A stretch of 64,000 bases of DNA from Thauera aromatica K172 (GCF_003030465.1 NZ_CP028339.1:2418001-2482000), one strand, 5' to 3'; positions 45,437-55,414 are shown, counted from the stretch's first letter. The notes: a model not told the origin generated them from the letters alone. Numbers and translations: made by a program.

Positions 45437-45862
45437 TCACCAGCCCAGCTCGAGCATCCACGGCCCCTCGCCGGCCGCAAGAGCCTTGCGTACGTAGTCG
45501 ATGGTGGCCTCCGGCAATGCGTCCGGAGCGTGCCAGGCCAGGCGGTCGCACTTGTCGGGCTCGAGGATCGCGGGCTCGCCTTCGAAGCGGCGGGCGCGGA
45601 CAAAGAAATCGATGCGGTTGGTGTCCGAACGCCGATGCACCACGCCCATCCAGGCGAGGTCGCGCTCCTCCACCCGCAGACCGAGTTCCTCGCGCACTTC
45701 ACGCTGCGCCGTGGCCAGCACCGACTCGTCCGCTTCGACGTGCCCGCCCGGCAGGCTGTACAGCCCGTCGAAGAACCCCGTCCCCGCCCGGCGCATCAGC
45801 AGCAGCCGCCCTTCGCGCTCGCACAGCACGTGCACGCCGGTGGGAATGCCCGCATGCCGCAT
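45437..45862 (-). CDS. Nudix hydrolase (MutT-like)
   Basis: Nucleotide-diphosphate hydrolase of 141 residues with a complete Nudix box: G-x5-E-x7-REVREELGL within GHVEADE...REVREELG (about 40-62). The rest follows the MutT-like fold (VHVLCEREGRLLLMRR, YSLPGG). Its ATG at 45862 shares one base with the stop of dut, so the pair is likely co-translated, both cleansing the nucleotide pool. Substrate not known. Confidence 0.92.
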   Translation of the reverse strand: MRHAGIPTGVHVLCEREGRLLLMRRAGTGFFDGLYSLPGGHVEADESVLATAQREVREELGLRVEERDLAWMGVVHRRSDTNRIDFFVRARRFEGEPAILEPDKCDRLAWHAPDALPEATIDYVRKALAAGEGPWMLELGW

Positions 45863-46311
45863 CAATGTTTGCCGGTACTGCCGAAACCGTCCGCGCCGCG
45901 CGCGCTGGCATCGAACGCCTCGACCAGGTTGAAGCCGACCTGCAGCACCGGAACCACGACCAGTTGCGCGATCCGCTCCATCGGCTGGATCGTGAAGCTC
46001 GCCCGCCCACGGTTCCATACCGAAACGAAGATCTGCCCCTGGTAGTCGGAGTCGATCAGGCCGACCAGGTTGCCCAGCACGATGCCGTGCTTGTGCCCCA
46101 GGCCCGAACGCGGCAGCACCATCGCCGCCAGCCCGGGGTCGGCGAGGTGGATCGCCAGCCCGCTCGGCACCAGCGTCGTTTCGCCCGGGTGCAGCGTGAT
46201 CGGCCCCGGCAGGCAGGCGCGCAGATCGAGCCCCGCAGCCCCCTCGGTAGCATAGGCCGGCGGATGGGTCTTCAGGCGCTCATCGAGCAGTTTCACATCG
46301 ATTCGATGCAT
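45862..46311 (-). CDS. dut: dUTP diphosphatase
   Basis: Trimeric dUTPase of 149 residues turning dUTP into dUMP and pyrophosphate. All five motifs are seen: [41 protein letters not shown], and the P-loop-like [12 protein letters not shown] at the C-terminus. Length is standard. It lies between coaBC and the Nudix gene on the minus strand; the coaBC-dut order is common in betaproteobacteria. Confidence 0.97.
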   Translation of the reverse strand: MHRIDVKLLDERLKTHPPAYATEGAAGLDLRACLPGPITLHPGETTLVPSGLAIHLADPGLAAMVLPRSGLGHKHGIVLGNLVGLIDSDYQGQIFVSVWNRGRASFTIQPMERIAQLVVVPVLQVGFNLVEAFDASARGADGFGSTGKH

Positions 46312-46395
46312 CTCGGTTCTCCCCCGCCTGCCGCGCGCCGCTGCGGCGACAGGCGCATTGTGCCGTTCCTGCCGGTGCCCTGCGACACCGGCGCC

Positions 46396-47592
46396 TCAAC
46401 GCCCGGACTGGGCGAGCAAAGTAGCGAGGTGGGCGACGATCGCGCGCGCCACCTCCGCCTTCGGCGCGCGCGCCAACGGGTGCCGGCCGGCATCGTCATA
46501 GAGGACGACGGTGTTGTCCTCGCCCCCCATGCCGTCACCGATCAGGTTGCCCACCACCAGCGGCAGGCGCTTGCTCCGTCGCTTGCCTTCGGCATAAGCA
46601 TCGAGGTCGCGGCTCTCCGCCGCGAACCCCACGCAGAACGGCGCATCGGCGCGCGCCGCCACTTCGGCCAGAATGTCCGGGTTCGGCGTCAGGGACAAGG
46701 TCAGCGCCTCGCCACTTTTCTTGATTTTATGCTCCGCCACCTCCTGCACCCGGTAATCGGCCACCGCCGCGACTCCGATGAACACGTCGGCCCCGGGCAA
46801 GGCCTCGGTCACCGCCGCGCGCATCTGCAGCGCACTGGCGACGGCCACACAGCGCACCTGCGCCGGCACCGGCAGACTCACCGGCCCGCTCACCAGCACC
46901 ACTTCGGCGCCGGCCTGGGCGCAGGCGCGCGCCAGCGCGTAGCCCATTTTTCCCGAGCTGGTGTTGGTGATGCCGCGCACCGGGTCGATCGCCTCGAAGG
47001 TCGGTCCGGCGGTCAGCACGACCTTGCGTCCGGCCAGCAGCTTCGGCACGAAGAATCCTTCGAGGCACTCCAGAATGCCCTCGGCCTCGAGCATCCGCCC
47101 CATTCCGGTCTCGCCGCAGGCCTGTTCGCCGGCCGCGGGATTGAAGACCGTCACCCCGTCGCTGCGGATCAGAGCCATGTTGCGCTGCGTCGGCGGCGAC
47201 TCCCACATCTGCCGGTTCATCGCTGGTGCGACGATCAGCGGCACGTCGCGCGCCAGGCACAGCGTGCTCAGCAGATCATCGGCCAGGCCATGGGCGAGAC
47301 GGGCGATGAAATCCGCCGTTGCCGGCGCCACCAGAATCGCATCGGCGTTCCGCCCGAGATCGATGTGCGCCATGTTGTTCGGCACGCGCGCGTCCCAGAG
47401 GTCGGACCACACCGGGTTGCCGGACAGCGCCTGGAACGTCACCGGCGTCACGAAACGCGCCCCGGCAGCGGTCAGCACCACGTGCACATCGGCACCGGCT
47501 TTCCCCAGCAGGCGGACGAGCTCGGCTGATTTGTAGGCCGCGATCCCTCCCGAAACGCCAAGTACGATCTTCCTGCCGTGCAGAATATTCAT
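46396..47592 (-). CDS. coaBC: CoaBC: phosphopantothenoylcysteine synthetase/decarboxylase
   Basis: Bifunctional coenzyme A enzyme of 398 residues. The N-terminal flavoprotein (CoaC, about 1-185) shows [27 protein letters not shown] and the catalytic cysteine region [12 protein letters not shown]. The C-terminal synthetase (CoaB, about 186-398) shows [28 protein letters not shown] and [18 protein letters not shown]. It precedes dut with an 84-base gap and is divergent from radC. Confidence 0.97.
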   Translation of the reverse strand: MNILHGRKIVLGVSGGIAAYKSAELVRLLGKAGADVHVVLTAAGARFVTPVTFQALSGNPVWSDLWDARVPNNMAHIDLGRNADAILVAPATADFIARLAHGLADDLLSTLCLARDVPLIVAPAMNRQMWESPPTQRNMALIRSDGVTVFNPAAGEQACGETGMGRMLEAEGILECLEGFFVPKLLAGRKVVLTAGPTFEAIDPVRGITNTSSGKMGYALARACAQAGAEVVLVSGPVSLPVPAQVRCVAVASALQMRAAVTEALPGADVFIGVAAVADYRVQEVAEHKIKKSGEALTLSLTPNPDILAEVAARADAPFCVGFAAESRDLDAYAEGKRRSKRLPLVVGNLIGDGMGGEDNTVVLYDDAGRHPLARAPKAEVARAIVAHLATLLAQSGR

Positions 47593-47678
47593 GCCATTCG
47601 CCTATACTTTATGCATCGCGAGAACACATACACGCCTTCCCGCTCCCTGTCCAACCCACTCCGCGGAGACTTCGACCC

Positions 47679-48356
47679 ATGGCAATCACCGACTGGCCCG
47701 AAAACGAACGCCCGCGCGAAAAGCTGCTCGCACGCGGCGCGGCCGCCCTTTCCGACGCCGAACTGCTGGCGATCTTCCTGCGCGTGGGCGTGCGCGGCAT
47801 GAGCGCGGTCGACCTTGCCCGCTGCCTGATCACCCGCTTCGGCAGCCTCACCCGGATGTGCGCCGCACATGCGGACGACTTCATCACGGTGCCGGGCATG
47901 GGGCTGGCGAAGTATGCCCAACTGCAGGCAGCGATGGAACTGGCGCGGCGCGCGCTGACCGAGACCCTGGGCGAGCGCACCCTCTTCGACTCGCCTCAGG
48001 TCGTGCGCGACTGGTTGCGCCTGCGCCTGGGCCATCTGCCGCACGAAACCTTTTGCGTGATGCTGCTCGACGCCCGCCACTGCCTGATCGAAGCCATCGA
48101 CCTTTTCCGTGGCACCCTCACCCAGACCAGCGTTTACCCTCGCGAAGTGGTCAAGATCGCACTCTCCCACAACGCCGCCGCCGTGATCTTCGCCCACAAC
48201 CACCCCTCGGGAGCCGCCGAACCCAGCAGCGCGGACGAACTGCTGACGAGAACGCTGAAGGACGCTCTCGGCCTCGTTGACATCCGGGTCCTCGACCATT
48301 TTGTCGTTCCCGCCCATGGCGCACCGCTCTCGTTTGCCGAACGCGGCCTTCTGTAG
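47679..48356 (+). CDS. radC: RadC-family JAB-domain protein
   Basis: Protein of 225 residues: a helix-hairpin-helix region ([19 protein letters not shown]) and a C-terminal JAB/MPN domain with the metal motif HNHPSG and a later Asp (EPSSAD). Once tied to DNA repair, the true role is unsettled. The ATG at 47679 is chosen from [15 protein letters not shown], the standard start; longer in-frame codons are antisense to coaBC. Confidence 0.93.
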   Translation: MAITDWPENERPREKLLARGAAALSDAELLAIFLRVGVRGMSAVDLARCLITRFGSLTRMCAAHADDFITVPGMGLAKYAQLQAAMELARRALTETLGERTLFDSPQVVRDWLRLRLGHLPHETFCVMLLDARHCLIEAIDLFRGTLTQTSVYPREVVKIALSHNAAAVIFAHNHPSGAAEPSSADELLTRTLKDALGLVDIRVLDHFVVPAHGAPLSFAERGLL

Positions 48357-48400
48357 AGTACAGAGTAGGCTGCCGCTGCACTCCACACGACACACGGGGC

Positions 48401-48430
48401 TTGCCTTTCCGGTGCGGATTGCACTATCCT
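48401..48430 (+). promoter_or_regulatory. Promoter of rpmBG
   Basis: TTGCCT at 48401-48406, 18-base spacer, TATCCT at 48425-48430, 39 bases before the rpmB start. Confidence 0.6.
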
Positions 48431-48468
48431 CTTGCGTTTTCCGCAATCAGAATTCCCTGGAGCATCAT

Positions 48469-48705
48469 ATGGCTCGCGTCTGCCAAGTGACCGGTAAAGC
48501 ACCGATGGTGGGAAATAACGTTTCCCACGCCAACAACAAAACCAAGCGCCGTTTCCTGCCCAACCTGCAGAACCGTCGTTTCTGGAGCGAAAGCGAAAAC
48601 CGCTGGATCCGGCTGCGCGTGTCCAACGCCGCGCTGCGCACGATCGACAAGAAAGGCATCGACGTCGTCGTTGCCGAGCTTCGCGCCCGTGGCGAGAAGC
48701 TGTAA
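48469..48705 (+). CDS. rpmB: 50S ribosomal protein L28
   Basis: Ribosomal protein of 78 residues: [20 protein letters not shown] start, [13 protein letters not shown], and [17 protein letters not shown] are standard L28 features. The ATG at 48469 has CTGGAG upstream. It forms the classic rpmB-rpmG pair with a 25-base gap, and the radC-rpmB-rpmG order is common in proteobacteria. Confidence 0.98.
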   Translation: MARVCQVTGKAPMVGNNVSHANNKTKRRFLPNLQNRRFWSESENRWIRLRVSNAALRTIDKKGIDVVVAELRARGEKL

Positions 48706-48730
48706 GCAACCGAACTGAACGGAGAAGGCC

Positions 48731-48898
48731 ATGGCCAAGGGCATTCGCGAAAAGATCAAGCTGGAATCGACCGCCGGCACGGGTCATTTCTACACCACCA
48801 CCAAGAACAAGCGCACCACCCCGGGCAAGCTCGAATTCAGCAAGTACGACCCCGTCGCCCGCAAGCACGTGCCGTACAAGGAAATCAAGCTGAAGTAA
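48731..48898 (+). CDS. rpmG: 50S ribosomal protein L33
   Basis: Ribosomal protein of 55 residues: [39 protein letters not shown] and [10 protein letters not shown]. It lacks the zinc cysteine pairs, so it is the zinc-independent form. GGAGAAGG precedes the ATG. Ends the rpmBG operon; a terminator follows at 49022. Confidence 0.97.
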   Translation: MAKGIREKIKLESTAGTGHFYTTTKNKRTTPGKLEFSKYDPVARKHVPYKEIKLK

Positions 48899-49021
48899 CG
48901 CCACACTGCCCGCCCCACCCTCCCCCCGATGCCGGGACGGAGTTCACGGGGACGGCGGCAGGGCCGGCAGAAATCGCTGGCATAGCAGATCCTCCGCAGA
49001 AGCGGGCAGCGCTCCAGAAAG

Positions 49022-49056
49022 CATAAAGGCCATCTCGTCGATGGCCTTTATGTTTT
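49022..49056 (+). terminator. Terminator of rpmBG
   Basis: CATAAAGGCCAT, loop CTCGTCG, ATGGCCTTTATG, then TTTT. Twelve-base perfect stem. Confidence 0.85.
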
Positions 49057-49059
49057 CTG

Positions 49060-49100
49060 CGCCCCGCCTGCCATCCCGTGACGGAATGGCAGGCGGGGCG
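49060..49100 (-). terminator. Strong hairpin after the cold-shock gene
   Basis: CGCCCCGCCTGCCAT and its exact complement, 15-bp stem with an 11-base loop, 11 bases after the csp stop. No T-run directly behind it on the minus strand. Confidence 0.6.
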
Positions 49101-49111
49101 CCTCCCCTCAT

Positions 49112-49315
49112 TCAAGCGCGCTGAATATTGGAAGCCTGCTTGCCCTTGGGACCCTGGGTCACGTCGAAGGACACTTTATCGCCTTCCTTCAGACTCTTGA
49201 AACCGCTCATGTTGATCGCGGAAAAATGTGCGAACAGGTCCTCGCTTCCATCATCAGGAGTGATGAAGCCGAAACCCTTGGAATCGTTGAACCACTTCAC
49301 GGTACCAGTTGCCAT
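49112..49315 (-). CDS. Cold-shock-domain protein (CspA family)
   Basis: RNA-binding protein of 67 residues with RNP motifs KGFGFI and LFAHFSAI, starting [11 protein letters not shown]. It works as an RNA chaperone. The ATG at 49315 is the standard start. A 5' leader of about 130 bases is predicted from the promoter at 49452-49480, as is usual for cspA-type genes with temperature-responsive leaders. Confidence 0.97.
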   Translation of the reverse strand: MATGTVKWFNDSKGFGFITPDDGSEDLFAHFSAINMSGFKSLKEGDKVSFDVTQGPKGKQASNIQRA

Positions 49316-49451
49316 ATTGCTCGAATCCCTCAAAGTTACTTTTCGTGACCTTTCCGGCGCGCCGGAATCGGTCCCAGTAGCGGCGCTGACAGTGGCTTGA
49401 ACCGCCCCCGGAAAACCCCAGGGATCACGCTCGGGCCTGCGCACGCCCTAG

Positions 49452-49480
49452 CTTTTACGCATTCGCCCGGGCACCGTCAA
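49452..49480 (-). promoter_or_regulatory. Promoter of the cold-shock gene
   Basis: Minus-strand -35 TTGACG (49480-49475), 17-base spacer ending in TGCG, -10 TAAAAG (49457-49452). Gives a leader of about 130 bases. Confidence 0.6.
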
Positions 49481-49683
49481 CGACCTTTCCGCACATTCGC
49501 ATACTGCATTGCGCCATAACGGACCGCAAAAATCCCTCAGCCCCCTGCGCTTGTTTCTGTTTCAAAGATGATTCCGCCATTTTCCGCATTGCACAACCAG
49601 CGCCTTCGGTGTTGTTTTTCTTCCCACCGAAGACGGACGAAAATGTGTCGGAGCGCCACTCAATCACCACAGCCATGGTGCTG

Positions 49684-49711
49684 TTGCACTCTGCTTCGGC
49701 TCCATTAGAAT
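49684..49711 (+). promoter_or_regulatory. Possible clpS promoter overlapping the first ATG
   Basis: TTGCAC (49684-49689), 16-base spacer, TAGAAT (49706-49711). The predicted start of transcription falls at about 49718-49719, on the second in-frame ATG. If real, clpSA mRNA would be leaderless. An upstream promoter is not excluded. Confidence 0.35.
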
Positions 49712-50027
49712 GAGTTCCATGGGTACCCGGAAACAAGACCAACTCGTACTGGACGCAAGGCGGACGCGCGCCGGACCGCCGCCACTGTACAAAGTGCTGC
49801 TGCTCAACGACGACTACACCCCAATGGATTTCGTCATCGTCGTGCTGCAGAAATATTTCGGCATGGACCGCGAACGGGCCACGCGCGTGATGCTCCAAGT
49901 CCATAGAGAGGGCATGGGGATATGCGGAACCTTCCCGCGGGACATCGCCACGACCAAGGTCGAGCAGGTCGCCTCGTTTGCTCGTCAGCATCAACATCCG
50001 CTGGCATGCGTGATGGAGGAAAACTAA
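49710..50027 (+). CDS. clpS: ATP-dependent Clp protease adaptor ClpS
   Basis: Adaptor of 105 residues that delivers N-end-rule substrates to ClpAP. Binding-pocket motifs are present: [18 protein letters not shown] and [12 protein letters not shown], then [21 protein letters not shown]. Two ATGs (49710 and 49719) are possible; no clear ribosome site precedes either. It ends directly at the clpA start with no spacer, forming the usual clpS-clpA operon. Confidence 0.96.
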   Translation: MSSMGTRKQDQLVLDARRTRAGPPPLYKVLLLNDDYTPMDFVIVVLQKYFGMDRERATRVMLQVHREGMGICGTFPRDIATTKVEQVASFARQHQHPLACVMEEN

Positions 50028-52301
50028 ATGATCGCGCAAGAGCTTGAAGTCAGCCTGCACATGGCCTTTGTCGAGGCGCGGCAGAAGCGCCACGAGTTCA
50101 TCACGGTCGAGCATTTGCTGCTGGCACTGCTGGACAACCCCTCGGCCGCCGAAGTGCTGCGCGCCTGCGCTGCCAATCTGGATGAACTTCGGCGCGAACT
50201 GACCAGTTTCATCGACGAGCACACTCCGCGCATCGAAGGCACGGACGATATCGACACCCAGCCTACGCTGGGCTTCCAGCGCGTCATCCAGCGCGCGATC
50301 CTGCACGTCCAGTCTTCGGGCAAGAAGGAAGTCACCGGTGCGAACGTGCTGGTGGCCATCTTCGGCGAGAAAGACTCGCATGCGGTTTATTTTCTGCAGC
50401 GGCAGAACATCTCCCGCCTCGATGTCGTCAACTTCATCTCCCACGGCATTGCCAAGGCACCGCCCCAGAATGCCGGCCAGCAAGGCCATGGCGAGGGCGA
50501 GCAGGCCGAACCCGAGCAGGAAGACAAGCAGGCCGGCGGCGCGCTCGACAGCTACACCCAGAACCTCAACCAGCAGGCCTTGGTCGGCAAGATCGATCCC
50601 TTGATCGGGCGCGAGAAAGAAGTCGAACGCGTGATCCAGACCCTGTGCCGCCGGCGCAAGAACAACCCCTTACTGGTCGGCGAGGCCGGCGTGGGCAAAA
50701 CCGCCATCGCCGAAGGGCTCGCACGCCGGATCGTCGAGGGCCATGTGCCGGAAATTCTCGAAAACGCGCAGGTGTTCGCCCTCGACATGGGCGCCCTGCT
50801 CGCCGGCACCAAGTACCGCGGCGATTTCGAGCAGCGGCTGAAGGCCGTGCTGAAGCAGCTCATCGAGAACCCCAACGCGATCCTGTTCATCGACGAAATC
50901 CACACCTTAATCGGCGCCGGCGCCGCTTCTGGCGGCACCCTCGATGCGTCCAACCTGCTCAAGCCGGCACTGTCATCCGGTCAGCTGAAGTGCATTGGTG
51001 CGACCACCTACAACGAGTTCCGCCAGATCTTCGAGAAGGACCACGCGCTCTCGAGGCGCTTCCAAAAGATCGACGTGGTCGAGCCCTCGGTGGCCGAGAC
51101 GGTGGAAATCCTGAAGGGGCTCAAGAGCCGCTTCGAGGAGCATCACGGCATCAAGTATTCCAGCTCGGCACTGTCGAGTGCGGCCGAACTGTCGGCGAAG
51201 TACATCAACGACCGCCATCTGCCCGACAAGGCGATCGACGTCATCGACGAAGCCGGTGCAGCCCAGCGCATTCTCCCCAAGTCACGGCAGAAGAAGACCA
51301 TCGGCAAGAACGAGATCGAGGAGATCGTCGCCAAGATCGCGCGCATCCCGCCCCGTACGGTATCGAACGACGACAAGGCCGCATTGAAGACGCTCGAGCG
51401 CGATCTGAAGAACGTGGTCTTCGGCCAGAACGCTGCCATCGATGCCCTCGCCAAGGCGATCAAGATGTCGCGCTCCGGCCTCGGCAACCCGCACAAGCCG
51501 ATCGGCTCCTTCCTGTTCTCCGGTCCGACCGGCGTCGGCAAAACCGAGGTCGCTCGCCAGCTCGCCTACACGCTGGGCATCGAGCTGGTCCGCTTCGACA
51601 TGTCGGAGTACATGGAGCGCCACGCTGTCAGCCGGCTCATCGGCGCACCTCCGGGCTATGTCGGTTTCGACCAGGGCGGCCTGCTGACCGAGCAGATCAC
51701 CAAGAAACCGCACTGCGTGCTGCTGCTCGACGAAATCGAGAAAGCGCACCCGGACATCTACAACATCCTGCTGCAGGTGATGGACCACGGCACGCTGACC
51801 GACAACAACGGCAGGCAGGCCGATTTCCGCAACGTGATCCTGATCATGACCACCAACGCCGGAGCGGAGACGATGCAGAAGTCGGTGATCGGTTTCTCGG
51901 CCAAGCGCGAGACCGGCGACGAGATGGCCGACATCAAGCGCCTATTCACGCCCGAGTTCCGCAACCGCCTGGACGCGATGATCTCGTTCAAGGCACTCGA
52001 CAACGACGTCATCCTGCGCGTGGTCGACAAGTTCCTGATGCAGCTCGAGGCCCAGTTGCACGAGAAGAAGGTGGACGCCCACTTCACCGACGACCTCAAG
52101 GCCTGGCTGGCCGAAAAGGGCTTCGATCCGCTGATGGGCGCACGCCCGATGGCGCGCCTGATCCAGGACACCATCCGCGCTGCACTGGCCGACGAGCTGC
52201 TGTTCGGCCGGCTTGCCAGCGGCGGCAAGGTCACCATCGATCTCGACGACAACGACAAGGTAAAACTGCTTTTCGAGGAAACCGAAGCGACACCAGCCTG
52301 A
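50028..52301 (+). CDS. clpA: ClpA ATPase subunit of the ClpAP protease
   Basis: AAA+ unfoldase of 757 residues. N-domain about 1-145 (double Clp repeat, [20 protein letters not shown]), a linker rich in Glu/Gln at about 150-170, first ATPase with Walker A GEAGVGKT and Walker B LFIDEIH, second ATPase with GPTGVGKT and [15 protein letters not shown]. It threads proteins into ClpP; clpP itself is not in the window. A terminator follows at 52340. Confidence 0.98.
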   Translation: MIAQELEVSLHMAFVEARQKRHEFITVEHLLLALLDNPSAAEVLRACAANLDELRRELTSFIDEHTPRIEGTDDIDTQPTLGFQRVIQRAILHVQSSGKKEVTGANVLVAIFGEKDSHAVYFLQRQNISRLDVVNFISHGIAKAPPQNAGQQGHGEGEQAEPEQEDKQAGGALDSYTQNLNQQALVGKIDPLIGREKEVERVIQTLCRRRKNNPLLVGEAGVGKTAIAEGLARRIVEGHVPEILENAQVFALDMGALLAGTKYRGDFEQRLKAVLKQLIENPNAILFIDEIHTLIGAGAASGGTLDASNLLKPALSSGQLKCIGATTYNEFRQIFEKDHALSRRFQKIDVVEPSVAETVEILKGLKSRFEEHHGIKYSSSALSSAAELSAKYINDRHLPDKAIDVIDEAGAAQRILPKSRQKKTIGKNEIEEIVAKIARIPPRTVSNDDKAALKTLERDLKNVVFGQNAAIDALAKAIKMSRSGLGNPHKPIGSFLFSGPTGVGKTEVARQLAYTLGIELVRFDMSEYMERHAVSRLIGAPPGYVGFDQGGLLTEQITKKPHCVLLLDEIEKAHPDIYNILLQVMDHGTLTDNNGRQADFRNVILIMTTNAGAETMQKSVIGFSAKRETGDEMADIKRLFTPEFRNRLDAMISFKALDNDVILRVVDKFLMQLEAQLHEKKVDAHFTDDLKAWLAEKGFDPLMGARPMARLIQDTIRAALADELLFGRLASGGKVTIDLDDNDKVKLLFEETEATPA

Positions 52302-52339
52302 CCCCCGCCGGCAAGGCGCTCGCCCATTCGGGCACTGAG

Positions 52340-52374
52340 CGGCATGCACCTCCGAGGAGGCGCATGCCGTTTTT
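52340..52374 (+). terminator. Terminator of clpSA
   Basis: CGGCATGC-A-CCTCC-GA-GGAGG-C-GCATGCCG followed by TTTTT. Thirteen base pairs with one internal mismatch. Confidence 0.82.
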
Positions 52375-52489
52375 CCGTCCGCTGGTGCCGTCCCGCCCCT
52401 GCTCCCTCTTGCCCCTTGCCCATAGCCGTCGTTTATCATGCGCGCTGGTCGCGACCCCGCGCCCATCCCCGATCAACACAGGAGCATGC

Positions 52490-52969
52490 ATGAACATCCA
52501 GACAGCCGATCTCTGCGACGCCCATGAGGACAAGCTCGCCGTCGTCGCCCCGATGTTCGCCAGTTATGGCGGACGCAGCGCCTTCGGCGGACCGATCACC
52601 ACGCTGAAACTTTTCGAGGACAACTCTCTTGTCCGCAAGGTCCTCGAAGGCCCGGGCGCCGGCCGCGTCCTGGTGATCGATGGCGGTGCCTCGATGCGCT
52701 GCGCCCTGGTCGGCGACCAGCTCGCCGAACTGGCGGTGAAGAACGGCTGGGCGGGCGTCCTCGTCTATGGTTGCATCCGCGACTCGAAGGCGATCGGCGA
52801 GATGGATCTCGGCGTCTTCGCCCTCGGCACCCACCCGCGCAAGACCGTCAAGCGCAACATCGGTGAAATCGACCTGGCCGTCAGTTTCGGGGGAGTGACC
52901 TTCCATCCCGGACACTATGTCTATGCCGACGAAGACGGCGTCGTCGTTTCCGCATCGGCACTGCTTTGA
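52490..52969 (+). CDS. rraA: RraA-family protein (RNase E regulator / HMG aldolase fold)
   Basis: Protein of 159 residues: [62 protein letters not shown]. The family includes the E. coli RNase E inhibitor and metal-dependent 4-hydroxy-4-methyl-2-oxoglutarate/oxaloacetate aldolases (D and R of GCIRD). Which activity applies here cannot be decided. GGAGC precedes the ATG. Confidence 0.92.
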   Translation: MNIQTADLCDAHEDKLAVVAPMFASYGGRSAFGGPITTLKLFEDNSLVRKVLEGPGAGRVLVIDGGASMRCALVGDQLAELAVKNGWAGVLVYGCIRDSKAIGEMDLGVFALGTHPRKTVKRNIGEIDLAVSFGGVTFHPGHYVYADEDGVVVSASALL

Positions 52970-53055
52970 CCTCCGCCGGGCCTGCCAGCCGTCCCCCGGA
53001 GGGTCGACAGCCCGCTTGCAGCCCGCCCGAATTTATTTCATAAGGCTCGACGGCG

Positions 53056-53070
53056 TTTCATTTCGTGAAA
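53056..53070. promoter_or_regulatory. TTTCA-N5-TGAAA motif upstream of aceA
   Basis: TTTCATTTCGTGAAA, the same arms and spacing as the motif before icd (45108-45122). Candidate shared operator. Confidence 0.4.
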
Positions 53071-53113
53071 TTCGTGCTTCAAACAGCTGTTTTTAAAGCG
53101 CAAGATTTTTTCT

Positions 53114-53133
53114 TATGTCTTATATAAGACATA
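53114..53133. promoter_or_regulatory. Perfect 20-bp palindrome at the aceA promoter
   Basis: TATGTCTTATATAAGACATA without mismatch, about 140 bases before the aceA ATG. A dimeric repressor site overlapping the promoter is the likely reading; the regulator is not in the window. Confidence 0.6.
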
Positions 53134-53274
53134 TTGCTGCGGAGCAGGATGCCTCCTATACTTCTTCCTCATCTGCAGCGTGTCTTCACCTTCGACATCG
53201 TTGCAGCAGGAACACCGCGGCGAAGCCCGCATCGGCCGCGATGGTTGAACCCTCCGTACTGACAAGGAAGCATC

Positions 53275-54588
53275 ATGACCCTGACCCGCGAACAACAAAT
53301 CGCCGCCCTGGAAAAAGACTGGGCTGAAAACCCCCGTTGGAAAGGCGTCAAGCGCGGCTATTCCGCTGCCGACGTCGTTCGCCTGCGCGGCAGCCTGCAG
53401 CCCGAATACACCCTGGCCCAGCGCGGCGCGCAGAAGCTGTGGGAAAAGGTCAACGGCGGCGCCAAGAAGGGCTACGTGAACGCCTTCGGCGCGATCACCG
53501 CCGGTCAGGCGATGCAGCAGGCCAAGGCCGGCCTCGAGGCCGTGTATCTGTCCGGCTGGCAGGTCGCCGCCGACGGCAACACCTCCGAGACCATGTACCC
53601 CGACCAGTCGCTGTACGCCTACGACTCGGTGCCGACCATGGTCCGCCGCATCAACAACACCTTCAAGCGTGCCGACGAAATCCAGTGGGGGCGCGGCATC
53701 AACCCGGGCGACAAGGAATTCGTCGACTACTTCCTGCCGATCGTCGCTGACGCGGAAGCCGGTTTCGGCGGCGTGCTGAACGCCTTCGAACTGATGAAGA
53801 ACATGATCGCCGCCGGCGCCGCCGGGGTGCACTTCGAAGACCAGCTGGCAGCCGTGAAGAAGTGCGGCCACATGGGCGGCAAGGTCCTGGTCCCGACCCA
53901 GGAAGCGTGCGAAAAGCTGATCGCCGCCCGCTTCGCCGCTGACGTCATGGGTGTGCCGACGCTGATCCTGGCCCGTACCGACGCCGAAGCCGCCAACCTG
54001 CTGACTTCGGACCACGACGCCAACGACAAGCCCTTCTGCACCGGTGAGCGCACCCAGGAAGGCTTCTACCGCGTCAAGAACGGCCTTGAGCAGGCCATCA
54101 GCCGCGGCATCGCCTACGCGCCCTACGCCGACCTGGTGTGGTGCGAAACCGGCACGCCCGACCTCGGCTTCGCCCGCGAATTCGCCCAGGCCGTGCTCGC
54201 CGCCAACCCCGGCAAGCTGCTGTCGTACAACTGCTCGCCGTCGTTCAACTGGAAGAAGAACCTCGACGACAAGACCATCGCCAAGTTCCAGGACGAGCTC
54301 TCGGCACTGGGCTACAAGTACCAGTTCATCACCCTCGCCGGCATCCACGTCAACTGGTTCAACACCTTCAAGTTCGCCCACGCTTACGCCCGCGGCGAAG
54401 GCATGAAGCACTACGTCGAGATGGTCCAGGAGCCGGAATTCGCCGCCCGCGAGCAGGGTTACACCTTCGTCTCGCACCAGCAGGAAGTCGGCGCCGGCTA
54501 CTTCGACGACGTCACCACCGTGATCCAGGGCGGTTCGTCCTCGGTGAAGGCACTGACCGGCTCGACCGAAGAAGAGCAGTTCCACTGA
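53275..54588 (+). CDS. aceA: Isocitrate lyase
   Basis: Glyoxylate-cycle enzyme of 437 residues that splits isocitrate into succinate and glyoxylate, used for growth on acetate or fatty acids. Active-site KKCGHM at 195-200 (nucleophile C197), GWQVAADGN, VADAEAGFGG (metal Asp), ARTDAEAANL and NCSPSFNWKKNL are all intact. It works against icd at the isocitrate branch and fits the ActP-like symporter. Malate synthase is not in the window. Regulated by the complex upstream region; terminator at 54675. Confidence 0.98.
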   Translation: MTLTREQQIAALEKDWAENPRWKGVKRGYSAADVVRLRGSLQPEYTLAQRGAQKLWEKVNGGAKKGYVNAFGAITAGQAMQQAKAGLEAVYLSGWQVAADGNTSETMYPDQSLYAYDSVPTMVRRINNTFKRADEIQWGRGINPGDKEFVDYFLPIVADAEAGFGGVLNAFELMKNMIAAGAAGVHFEDQLAAVKKCGHMGGKVLVPTQEACEKLIAARFAADVMGVPTLILARTDAEAANLLTSDHDANDKPFCTGERTQEGFYRVKNGLEQAISRGIAYAPYADLVWCETGTPDLGFAREFAQAVLAANPGKLLSYNCSPSFNWKKNLDDKTIAKFQDELSALGYKYQFITLAGIHVNWFNTFKFAHAYARGEGMKHYVEMVQEPEFAAREQGYTFVSHQQEVGAGYFDDVTTVIQGGSSSVKALTGSTEEEQFH

Positions 54589-54674
54589 GAACCGTAGCGG
54601 CGGCGCGGCCGGACCGCGCTGCTGCTGTGAAATCGGGCCGGCAGAAGAAGGACATCCTCTTCAGCCGGCTCGTG

Positions 54675-54711
54675 AAAAGGCCGACACTCCGCCTGGAGTA
54701 TCGGCCTTTTT
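54675..54711 (+). terminator. Terminator of aceA
   Basis: AAAAGGCCGA-C-ACTCC, loop GCCT, GGAGT-A-TCGGCCTTTT followed by T. Fifteen pairs with one mismatch. Confidence 0.85.
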
Positions 54712-54874
54712 ATTGGTGCTCTCCGTACCACTGCCTTCGAAAAACGGGGAAGGGCAGCGACCGCCCGGCGCAAAATCTCGGGGGTGGTCCGCTGCGCCTG
54801 CAAAATGGAGCCCCGAGCCCTCCAGCGTCGCCGCCTTCCTGGTGAAAAGCGCCCGACGCCGGCCCGTCGCTCAA

Positions 54875-55414
54875 TTACATTCCGCGCCCGTCGCGCGCCC
54901 CACCCCGCTCATGGCGCATGCCGTGCCCTCCTTTGCCGCCTTGCGGGCCGAAGGACTTGAACTCGGCATCGAACACGGTCTTTTGCGCATCGCCCAGCGT
55001 GGCATAGAACGTTTCCACCGACTTGCGCGCACCGGCCATCTCCGACTGACGCAGCGCGCTCATTTCCTCCATGCGCTGCATGCGCTCGATCGCCGTCTTC
55101 GGCTGCTCGGCGCTGCGCCGCTCGGCCATCTGTGCAGTCATGCGCTCGGCACGTGCCAGCATGTCGGCCTTGAACGTGGCGAAAGCCGCTTTCTGCTCCG
55201 GGCTCAGCACCAGGGCGAGTTCCAGTTGCGCCAGGCGCAGCTCAGCGCGCTCGGCCATTTTCGCTTTCATCCGCTCGGGCTCCATCTGCGACCATCCGCC
55301 CTTCTCTCCGCGCATGCCATCGCAGTGGCCGCCCCATGCCAGCGCAGCCGTGGTTCCAAGGGCGCCGGCGCTGATGACGGCAGCGGCGATCGAAGTCTTG
55401 ATCCAGGTTTTCAT
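54875..55414 (-). CDS. Spy/CpxP-like periplasmic protein
   Basis: Exported protein of 179 residues: a signal peptide (about 1-27, ending ALGTTAALAWGG), then a long helical, Met- and charge-rich body with LTxxQ-type motifs (LSPEQKAAF and LGDAQKTVF), and a Gly/Arg/His-rich tail that may bind metal. Spy/CpxP proteins are periplasmic chaperones or envelope-stress sensors. It is divergent from an OmpR/EnvZ-type pair, the expected arrangement of a Cpx-like feedback loop (inference). Confidence 0.86.
   Translation of the reverse strand: MKTWIKTSIAAAVISAGALGTTAALAWGGHCDGMRGEKGGWSQMEPERMKAKMAERAELRLAQLELALVLSPEQKAAFATFKADMLARAERMTAQMAERRSAEQPKTAIERMQRMEEMSALRQSEMAGARKSVETFYATLGDAQKTVFDAEFKSFGPQGGKGGHGMRHERGGARDGRGM

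Larger units (their letters stand above)
52970..53274. other. aceA control region, 305 bases
   Basis: An AT-rich region unlike its surroundings, with three dyads in a row: TTTCA-N5-TGAAA (53056-53070), AAACAGCTGTTT (53081-53092), and a 20-bp palindrome (53114-53133). The likely aceA promoter overlaps the last of these. AAGGAAG is the aceA ribosome site. Confidence 0.6.

Noticed and set aside
45064..45702. Minus-strand frame between icd and the Nudix gene
   Set aside because: Ser/Arg-rich, overlaps the Nudix gene in another frame and the AT-rich icd control region; no family features.
49455..50489. Minus-strand frame of about 340 codons antisense to clpS/clpA
   Set aside because: Shadow of clpS and the start of clpA, which are certain.
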